DNA of 37,888 nt from Deltaproteobacteria bacterium (GTDB lineage: Bacteria; Myxococcota_A; Polyangia; Polyangiales; Polyangiaceae). The position numbers and the translations under genes are program-made. The stretch lies in NCBI GenBank assembly GCA_003235365.1, contig QJWJ01000540.1, forward strand, positions 1 through 37,888, in the 5' to 3' direction. Below, one piece after another: positions 31,737 through 37,888 of the stretch (the first letter of the stretch is position 1; each line of letters opens with the position of its first letter). The notes under the pieces are model-generated. The model was not told the origin of the DNA, searched no databases, and saw only the letters and a program-made list of their open reading frames with translations.

Positions 31737-32465
31737 CTACGGCAGCTCGACGCCCTGTTCGACCAATTGCTTCTCCGCCTGCTCGGCCCAACCGCGGTTG
31801 GCGACCGGACTGGCGGGGCTCGGGTGCAAGATGGTGCCAATCTGCACGTTGGTCCCGGCCAGTGCGCGCATCGCTGCTTTCTGGGCGAAGGCACCGACGC
31901 CGATCACTCGCTGTGGTGATAGCTGCTCGACCAGTGCCAACAGGGCGCGGTCACAGTGGGCGAAGAGCGTTTCGCGTTCGCTAGCCGGAAGTTTGTCTGG
32001 GGTGAAGTTTCGACCCGACTCTTCCATGAAGACGAGCGGACAGTAGTTTGCCACGAAGAACCGCTCGAAGAAGTGGTCGGCCGTCGCGAAGCGAGCTTTC
32101 GCCCAACCCCACAGTCTTGCGCCGCTCACTTCCGAGCGCTTGCACTCGAAGCCTTCGATGCGTCGCTTGGGGTGTTCGGGGTCGGGCCTGCCAACCTTGC
32201 CGGTGATGCCCATCCAGTCGCGCACCAAGCTCACTTCGCCGAACGGCACACCCGTTTGTGCCATGCCAAACGGACCGGGATTCATGCCGACGAAGACTAC
32301 CTGTTTCGGCCCGTTACCGTAGCGCGACAGGTACTGCTCGTGCGGGGCGCGGGCGTACTGCAGCGGATTGTAGACGTAGCTGATCGGCGCTGCGAACTTC
32401 TCGCTTCCGACGTTGCGGCTCAGATTGCGACTGATACGCACGAGGGGGGGCTGGGAGTTGCTCAC
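31737..32465 (-). CDS. smug1: SMUG1-type uracil-DNA glycosylase
   Basis: This 242-residue protein closely follows animal SMUG1 in sequence. It has active-site motif 1 GMNPGPFGMAQTGVPFGEV, then RDWMGI, EHPKRRIEGFECKRSEVSGARLWGW, CPLVFMEESGRNFTPDKLP and motif 2 HPSPASPVANRGW. The enzyme excises uracil and oxidised pyrimidines such as 5-hydroxymethyluracil from DNA to start base excision repair. SMUG1 is rare in bacteria, and its presence here is of note. Its start overlaps the stop of the upstream J-domain gene by 4 bases (ATGA type), so the two are co-transcribed and probably translationally coupled. It converges on the ligand-sensor gene with a 26-base gap. Confidence 0.93.
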   Translation of the reverse strand: MSNSQPPLVRISRNLSRNVGSEKFAAPISYVYNPLQYARAPHEQYLSRYGNGPKQVVFVGMNPGPFGMAQTGVPFGEVSLVRDWMGITGKVGRPDPEHPKRRIEGFECKRSEVSGARLWGWAKARFATADHFFERFFVANYCPLVFMEESGRNFTPDKLPASERETLFAHCDRALLALVEQLSPQRVIGVGAFAQKAAMRALAGTNVQIGTILHPSPASPVANRGWAEQAEKQLVEQGVELP

Positions 32466-32920
32466 TTGCGGTCTCCCAACAGCACGTCTTTGGCTTGATT
32501 GATTTGCGCGGCCAGGTGCGTCGAACCACCGCGGTCGGGATGGTTTCGCTTCATCAGTTCCTTGTATCGGTCCAGGACCTGCTCGCGACTGGCGCCGTCG
32601 GGAACGCCGAGAATCTGCCTCGCTTCATCGGCCGTCATCTGTCCAGGGCGTCGCGGGTCAGCACCAGGGAAATCGGCTGGTGGTGACTTGGCGCCAAGCA
32701 GTTGGGGGAGAACCCGCGCCGCCGCCGTCAGGAGCAGTGCGACAATTGCTCCAGAGTAGGACCCACCTCGCAACAACAGAGCCGTCATCAACAGTCCCCC
32801 ACCGAGCAGCGCTGCCTGCTTGGCGCGCTTCGCTCGCAGCTCTGCGGGGGCCGACGCGAAGTACTTCCAGTACGCGTACGCTGCAATCGGCAGCAGGATG
32901 AACATGAGCAGTCGGCTCAT
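32462..32920 (-). CDS. Membrane-anchored J-domain protein
   Basis: This 152-residue protein has an N-terminal membrane helix (about 3-20), a second hydrophobic segment (about 38-70) and a C-terminal J-domain (about 93-150) with the HPD motif in RNHPDRGGS. The J-domain is placed last, as in the TIM14/Pam18-like and related bacterial membrane J-proteins. The HPD motif would stimulate an Hsp70 (DnaK) ATPase at the inner membrane. Its stop overlaps the start of the SMUG1 gene. A functional link between the two is not obvious. It is divergent from the WD40 kinase gene. Confidence 0.85.
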   Translation of the reverse strand: MSRLLMFILLPIAAYAYWKYFASAPAELRAKRAKQAALLGGGLLMTALLLRGGSYSGAIVALLLTAAARVLPQLLGAKSPPADFPGADPRRPGQMTADEARQILGVPDGASREQVLDRYKELMKRNHPDRGGSTHLAAQINQAKDVLLGDRK

Positions 32921-33119
32921 GACGGGGCTGCCTCAGCGGTCATCGAGCCTGCCGTATCAGTTGGCGCGCGGGCGCGCAACCGCGAGCCCTTGTCTCATTT
33001 CGAGGCGTTTCCGTCGGGGACCACTCCCCGAGGGCTCTCCGCCACCGGCTCGGCGTGCGCCTGCGCTCGCCCGTCCACCCGTCGGCAAGGTCTTGGGACT
33101 GGGTCACTAAGTGCAATAA

Positions 33120-33135
33120 ATACAATATGTTGTAT
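33120..33135. promoter_or_regulatory. A+T-rich inverted repeat and possible promoter in a divergent region
   Basis: ATACAA-TATG-TTGTAT is a perfect dyad in a strikingly A+T-rich patch of an otherwise G+C-rich 284-base divergent gap. TACAAT (33121-33126) matches five of six -10 bases for the kinase gene, but no -35 at proper spacing is seen. It could be an operator overlapping a promoter. Confidence 0.4.
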
Positions 33136-33204
33136 GCGTATCGCCACCCAGAAAATTCAAGGAACATCCCTCACAGCCGTTATGTGGGTAGGAGCGCCTG
33201 ACTT

Positions 33205-36200
33205 TTGCCCCGTTCCGAAGCACCGCCGCCCCAGAACCCTTCCGCCGGTTCCCGAGCACGCGCCGAACTCGCTCCGGACGTCGATGTGTTGGTGCGCGCG
33301 TCGTCGGGCGCGGCGGTGACCTGCCCTGAGAACGCGGGAGACGAACCCCAAGTATTGCGCATCGACATGCGTGCTCAACAGCGCGCCATGCTCGACTTGC
33401 TGCCTACGGCGCGGAGTGTCGATCACGAGACGACCGAAGCGTGGTTGAGCACGATCGAAGTCAGCAACGACGCGGAAGAACGCTACGAGTACCCCTCACC
33501 CGACGGGCCCGATGGGTGTGAACTCGGCCGTGGAGCGACGGGCCGCGTGTTGTTGGCGAAAGACAAACACCTGGGGCGTGATGTCGCGCTCAAGGAATTG
33601 CTCCCGGAGTTGCTCGCCAGCACGAGCCGGCAAAGCGCGGAGTTGCGCTTCGTGCGTGAGGCGCGCATCTCCGGTCAGCTCGAGCATCCAAACATCGTCA
33701 CCGTGTATGACATGGGCCGTCGCTCGAACGGTCAGCTGTACTACACCATGAAGGTCGTTCGCGGCCGGACGCTGCAGAAGGCCATCGCCAACTGCCGTGG
33801 GCTCGGCGAGCGGCTCGCTTTGCTCGGCCACATCTCGGGGTTGTGTCAGGCGATCGCCTACGCCCACAGCAACGGCGTCATCCATCGCGACATCAAGCCC
33901 GAGAACGTCATGATAGGTGAGTTCGGCGAAACCGTCGTTCTCGATTGGGGCGGGGCCAGGGTTGCTGAGACGGCGCACAACAGCAACCTGCTTGCGTCGA
34001 TTCCCCCGCCGGCCGAGAAGCGCCGTTGGATTGGCACGCCCTTGTACATGAGCCCGGAGCAGGTCGCGGGTAAGGTGTCTGAGATCGACGAGCGGAGTGA
34101 CGTTTGGGCGTTGGGCGTCGTGCTGTATCAGGTTCTCACGGGACGCTGGCCCTTTGAAGGCAAGAGCTTCGCGGAGCTGAGCCATGAGATCCGGCAGCGG
34201 CAGATTCGGACCGTACGCGGGCTACAGCCGGACGTGGAGCCCGCCTTGGCCGCGATTGCTGAACGCGCACTGCGAAAGGACCCCAAGGAGCGATACCCGA
34301 GCGCCCGCGAGATGATGCGCGACATCGAAGCGTATCGCTCTGGGGGCAAGGTTCGTGCGTATTCCTACTCGGTCTTCGAACTCGCCAAACGATACGTCGC
34401 TCGACGTCGAACCATCGTCGCGGTAGCAGGGGTTCTTTCGGCGCTTGCAGTGGTGGTCGCTTTGGACGGTTATCGGCGCTTGTCGGTCGCAAGAAGCCGC
34501 GCCGATGCTGAGACGGTCGAGGCCCGAAAGGCGGAACGAATCTTCAGGCAGCGTCTCGCCGATTCGTTCGTCTCCCATGCGATCGAAAAGGCGAACGCAG
34601 GGGATCCCGTGGCTGCCCGCGTCTTCGCCGGCAAAGCGCTGGAGATCCAGGAGCGCTCGGATGCACGTGGTCTGGCGGTTGCGATCGGTGAACAACCGGG
34701 GCTCCGCCCGGCGATGGTCGATGCGGCGCCCTGTACCCTCGCTGCAACCTCGGCGGTGGTCGGAGTTTGGGCCTGTGCTGGCGCAGACGGGCTGCAAGTG
34801 CACTCCCCCGGTGGAACCGTCACGCTCGCCGCGCGGGTCGGGCCGATCCGCCGATTGTGGATGTCCGGCGATGGGACGCGGCTGATCAGCTCGGACGGTC
34901 AACGGGTGGGAGTCTGGGACGTGAGTCGGGCTGAAGAAGACGGTTCGCGCGCCCTATCTGTTGCTGGCGCTGAGCTATGTGGCGTCAGCGCCGACGCCAA
35001 GGTCGTTGCCTGCGCCGATGGCATGGGAACAGTTCGCCTACTCGACGCAACCGAGAGGGCACTCGGTGTGGTCGATCTGAACTTGGCCCCGGAAAGCATT
35101 GCGGTGAACGACTCGGGTCGCGTCTGTGTGGGCGGTCGCGACGGTCGAGTCGTTTGCTCGTCCACGCCCTCTCATGAATCGGAAGGGTCGTCGCCTCGGC
35201 GGGTGATTGAGCTCGTCGGCCATCGCGCGCGCGTCGTGTCATTGGCGCTTGCTGGAGACGGGAGACTGGTGTCCGCGGGTGCCGACCACTCGTTGCTCGT
35301 TTGGGCGTCACCGTGGCAGCTCGACACCCAACCGGCGCATCGGGTCGTGGCTCGGGACGTTGGTGGGGCAATCGCGTTGAGCGACGACGCTCGCCACGTC
35401 GCTTACGCTTCCACGGATCGCGATGTGCGTCTCTACGACGTGCTGCTCGACCAATTCGTCGATCGATTGCGGCCGTTGCACACTCCGTCCGAATTGCGAT
35501 GGGGTCACGGTTCGCTGTTGAGCGTAGGCGATGATGGCCTCGAGACCTGGGTGCGTGCTCCGGGGGCGAATCGCTCGCCAGTCGGACCGAACGATCGTGT
35601 GGTCTTGACGGCGTTGGTCCCATCAGCGGACGGCTCGACGAGCTTGCCGTTCGTCATCGCCTCCGATCGTCGACACGGGTGCCTGTGGGATCCGGCGACG
35701 GGTGCGTGCACCTCGTCCGTCGGTCCAACGCCAGCGGACATCGTCACGGTTGCTGTTCACCCCAGTGCACCCTGGGTTGCACTGGGCGGGCGTGCCGGGC
35801 TCCTGGAGGTGTGGGACGCGTCGAGCGGAGCTCGTGTGCGCAGCCTCTCCGGGCAGCTCGGCGATGTTGACGCAGTCGTGTTCTCTCGAGATGGTCAGCG
35901 CCTGGTGGCGGCTGGGGGCGATCGCCGGGTGTTGGCCTGGGGTCTGGAGTCGGACGAACCCGTGGCGCGGGCAGAGGTGACCACGCCTGTCCGTCGAATG
36001 CTCTTTGCGAGCGATGGCGCTCACCTGGCCTTGGTGTTGAGCGACGGAAGCATCGAGATTCGTCGTGGTGACCTTCGATATCGGACGACCCTACCGACGC
36101 TCGCGGGGACGCCAACCGCGATTGTCTTTGCTGCGGACGGTCAGTCCCTTTTCAGCGGTTCCAGCGACGGACAGCTACTGAGGTGGGCGGCCACGGGAGC

Positions 36201-36555
36201 GGCAACGTCGACGCCAGTGGCCGATGTCCGCGCGCCCATCACCGACTTGGCGACATCGCCGGACGGGCGTTGGCTGGTAGCGGCCACCAAGGCGAGTGGA
36301 ATCGAAGTGTTCGAACTGCCGGCGGGGCGCGTCACCGCGCGCATTGCGCTCCAATCGGGTTCTCCGTTCGGACTGCGCTTCGACCCGTCGAGGCGGAGTT
36401 TCGCGATGGTCGGAGCCGACGGCGTGCTGCGGCTTCTTGCCGTGTCGGGCTTCCGAGAGTCGGGTGGCGAGATCTGGAAGCGGACGCTCGATGAGCATCG
36501 TTTGCACTTGGACGAGAACAGCCGCCGGTTGATACCCCGACGCCCCCGAGGTTGA
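33205..36555 (+). CDS. Ser/Thr protein kinase with transmembrane segment and WD40-like domain
   Basis: The product is 1116 residues from a TTG with GGAG 10 bases upstream; the ATG at 33367 is an alternative. Residues about 100-375 form a Hanks-type kinase: Gly-loop GRGATGRV, VALKE Lys, catalytic loop HRDIKPEN, the metal motif as DWG instead of DFG (VLDWGGA), and GTPLYMSPEQ. The catalytic Asp residues are intact, so activity is expected. A single membrane helix (about 404-424) and a short coiled segment precede about 600 residues of WD40-like repeats (LVSAGADHSLLVWAS, WVALGGRAGLLEVWDASSG, RLVAAGGDRRVLAW, SLFSGSSDGQLLRW). The propeller is probably outside the cytoplasm and would serve as sensor or scaffold. 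Kinases of this design are typical of myxobacteria. It is a monocistronic-looking gene. Confidence 0.9.
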   Translation: MPRSEAPPPQNPSAGSRARAELAPDVDVLVRASSGAAVTCPENAGDEPQVLRIDMRAQQRAMLDLLPTARSVDHETTEAWLSTIEVSNDAEERYEYPSPDGPDGCELGRGATGRVLLAKDKHLGRDVALKELLPELLASTSRQSAELRFVREARISGQLEHPNIVTVYDMGRRSNGQLYYTMKVVRGRTLQKAIANCRGLGERLALLGHISGLCQAIAYAHSNGVIHRDIKPENVMIGEFGETVVLDWGGARVAETAHNSNLLASIPPPAEKRRWIGTPLYMSPEQVAGKVSEIDERSDVWALGVVLYQVLTGRWPFEGKSFAELSHEIRQRQIRTVRGLQPDVEPALAAIAERALRKDPKERYPSAREMMRDIEAYRSGGKVRAYSYSVFELAKRYVARRRTIVAVAGVLSALAVVVALDGYRRLSVARSRADAETVEARKAERIFRQRLADSFVSHAIEKANAGDPVAARVFAGKALEIQERSDARGLAVAIGEQPGLRPAMVDAAPCTLAATSAVVGVWACAGADGLQVHSPGGTVTLAARVGPIRRLWMSGDGTRLISSDGQRVGVWDVSRAEEDGSRALSVAGAELCGVSADAKVVACADGMGTVRLLDATERALGVVDLNLAPESIAVNDSGRVCVGGRDGRVVCSSTPSHESEGSSPRRVIELVGHRARVVSLALAGDGRLVSAGADHSLLVWASPWQLDTQPAHRVVARDVGGAIALSDDARHVAYASTDRDVRLYDVLLDQFVDRLRPLHTPSELRWGHGSLLSVGDDGLETWVRAPGANRSPVGPNDRVVLTALVPSADGSTSLPFVIASDRRHGCLWDPATGACTSSVGPTPADIVTVAVHPSAPWVALGGRAGLLEVWDASSGARVRSLSGQLGDVDAVVFSRDGQRLVAAGGDRRVLAWGLESDEPVARAEVTTPVRRMLFASDGAHLALVLSDGSIEIRRGDLRYRTTLPTLAGTPTAIVFAADGQSLFSGSSDGQLLRWAATGAATSTPVADVRAPITDLATSPDGRWLVAATKASGIEVFELPAGRVTARIALQSGSPFGLRFDPSRRSFAMVGADGVLRLLAVSGFRESGGEIWKRTLDEHRLHLDENSRRLIPRRPRG

Positions 36556-36696
36556 GCCGGTGTCGGATGGCTCCGCTGTTGGGCATCGGTCACCGCAAGC
36601 GCACGGTTGATGCCCGACGGCCGTCCCTTTTGGGGTATGAGGATTCTGACGCGCGTGGGGTGGTCGCACCTTTCGCGGCTGCAAACAGACACAACC

Positions 36697-37888
36697 ATGT
36701 CGCAACTCGGCGAGATACTCGGACTGATCCACATCGTGATCGCCATCGTCGCAACGACCCACGCGGTTCTTGTCCATCCCCAGGCGCGCGGCGCGGTGCT
36801 GTGGATCACCGTCATTTGGCTCGTCCCGTGGCTCGGGCCAGTGCTGTACCTCGTGTTGGGGGTCAACCGGATGCCCAGGCCGGCGAGAGCGCGTGCTCTG
36901 TTGGACTTCGGTCAGGACTTCGATTGGCGAGAGGGCAACGACGTTGCGCCCCTGGTTGGTGGTGACGCTGCATACCCGTCAATGCTCGAAGCCATAGATG
37001 GGGCTCGCACGAGCGTTCATCTCAGTACGTACATCTTCGACAATGACCGCGTTGGAGTGTTGTTCTGCGACGCTTTGGCAAGAGCCGTCGGGCGTGGCGT
37101 GACGGTTCGCGTACTGATCGACGCCCTGGGTTCTCGGTATTCGCGCCCGCCGATCACTGGGCGACTGGCGCGGGCGGGGGTGACTGTTTCGCTGTTTTCA
37201 CCGAGCCGAAGGCCGTGGCGTTGGCCGTATGCGAACTTGCGTAATCACCGCAAGCTCATGGTCGTCGACGACGTGCACGGGTTCATCGGAGGAATGAACA
37301 TTCGCGAAGCGTGCATGCTTTCTCTCGACCCGTCCGAGCCTACGGTGGACGTGCACTTTCGCGTGTCGGGGCCGGTCGTTCACGACATGGCGAGCCTGTT
37401 CGCTTTCGATTGGCTCTTTGCGACAGGGGAGCGAGTCACACTCGGTGAGCAGTCTGACGGTCTTGGGACCTGCCGAGCTCGGTTGATCCACGGTGGACCC
37501 GATAGAGCGGAACAGTCCATTCGGTGGCTGAAGCTGGCGGCCGTCGTCCGCGCGGCGTCGCGCGTGCGCATCATCACCCCGTACTTCGTGCCCGATGAAG
37601 ACGTCGTGACTGCCCTTTGTGCAGCTGCCTCGGCGGGAGTTCACGTCCAAGTGGTGTTGCCTTCTCACAACAATCTGCAGTTGGTTGCGTGGGCTTCTCG
37701 CGGCTGTTGGGCGCCGCTGGTCGAACGCGGGATCGAAATCCTGCTGTCACCAGGGCCGTTCGAGCACACCAAACTGATGCTCATCGACGATGAATTGGCG
37801 ATCGTGGGTTCGGCGAACTGGGATGAGCGCAGCTTCCGGCTGAATTTCGAGTGTGATCTCGAGTGTGAGGACCGACGGCTGGTGGCAG
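36697..37888 (+). CDS. Cardiolipin synthase/phospholipase D family protein (truncated by window end)
   Basis: The frame is open from the ATG at 36697 to the window edge (397 codons, no stop), so the 3' end is missing. The N-terminus has two hydrophobic segments (ILGLIHIVIAIVATTHAVLV and VLWITVIWLVPWLGPVLYLVLG), as in bacterial cardiolipin synthases of the Cls type. Two HKD motifs are present: NHRKLMVVDD followed by GFIGGMN, and EHTKLMLIDD followed by AIVGSANWDERS. Cls enzymes join two phosphatidylglycerols to cardiolipin at the inner membrane. The length and layout fit Cls, but other PLD-superfamily enzymes remain possible without the C-terminus. No clear Shine-Dalgarno site precedes the ATG. 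Confidence 0.88.
   Translation, partial: MSQLGEILGLIHIVIAIVATTHAVLVHPQARGAVLWITVIWLVPWLGPVLYLVLGVNRMPRPARARALLDFGQDFDWREGNDVAPLVGGDAAYPSMLEAIDGARTSVHLSTYIFDNDRVGVLFCDALARAVGRGVTVRVLIDALGSRYSRPPITGRLARAGVTVSLFSPSRRPWRWPYANLRNHRKLMVVDDVHGFIGGMNIREACMLSLDPSEPTVDVHFRVSGPVVHDMASLFAFDWLFATGERVTLGEQSDGLGTCRARLIHGGPDRAEQSIRWLKLAAVVRAASRVRIITPYFVPDEDVVTALCAAASAGVHVQVVLPSHNNLQLVAWASRGCWAPLVERGIEILLSPGPFEHTKLMLIDDELAIVGSANWDERSFRLNFECDLECEDRRLVA

Noticed and set aside
1..37888. CRISPR arrays, tRNA or rRNA genes, transposases, phage or plasmid genes
   Set aside because: Looked for by eye on both strands; no regularly spaced repeats, no tRNA-like cloverleaf or rRNA stretch, and no integrase or transposase motif was found.

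Overview
The window looks like chromosomal DNA of a myxobacterium (Myxococcota) or a close relative. The evidence is high G+C, several lipoproteins with low-complexity Pro/Ser/Asp-rich linkers, a DUF2378-like protein (a family largely confined to myxobacteria), a Ser/Thr protein kinase fused to a WD40-like propeller with DWG in place of DFG, a sigma54 response regulator, and secreted Cys-rich repeat proteins. I see no rRNA, tRNA, CRISPR array, transposase or phage gene.

Layout. 1-515: no convincing gene, one perfect palindrome. 516-4861: a LamG lipoprotein with thrombospondin-3-like repeats, a secreted PhoX-like Cys-rich protein, and a small zinc-ribbon membrane protein. 4862-6779: an intergenic region with mutually exclusive hairpins, then an HTH protein overlapping a small lipoprotein gene. 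7214-8731: a hybrid histidine kinase. 8968-10380 (-): a lipoprotein. 10460-15509: a self-contained two-component/sigma54 system (below). 15608-18837: DUF2378-like protein, a LysR regulator divergent from an AhpD-like protein, and a VOC protein. 19022-26307: a guanidine-degradation operon. 26764-29623: a putative outer-membrane protein with a strong terminator, a TlpA-like thioredoxin lipoprotein and a TatD-family hydrolase. 29920-31710: an orphan LacI-like ligand sensor. 31737-32920 (-): SMUG1 glycosylase overlapping a membrane J-domain protein. 33205-36555: the WD40 kinase. 36697-end: a truncated cardiolipin synthase/PLD.

Most interesting locus (10460-15509). An NtrC-type activator and a soluble histidine kinase flank an ArsM-like methyltransferase gene. 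A second, paralogous methyltransferase plus a DsrE-like gene lie convergently downstream. Three good -24/-12 (sigma54) promoters can be read: one for the activator and one in front of each methyltransferase. Both intergenic regions carry the same pair of operators, CATGTC-N6-GRCATG plus a weaker CATGTC-N6-GATAT. This looks like a complete regulon: signal, kinase, activator, two enhancers, and two methyltransferases with a sulfur-relay-like protein. The substrate is unknown. The proteins resemble arsenite methyltransferases but keep only one of the recognisable Cys positions.

The second notable locus is the guanidine operon. A sigma70-like promoter is followed by two hairpins with ACGA and ACGG tetraloops, the hallmark of the guanidine-II (mini-ykkC) riboswitch. 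After them come the two carboxyguanidine deiminase subunits (formerly UAAP1/UAAP2), a biotin-dependent guanidine/urea carboxylase and allophanate hydrolase. Together these would convert guanidine to ammonia and CO2. A perfect 22-bp palindrome lies between the aptamer and the ribosome binding site.
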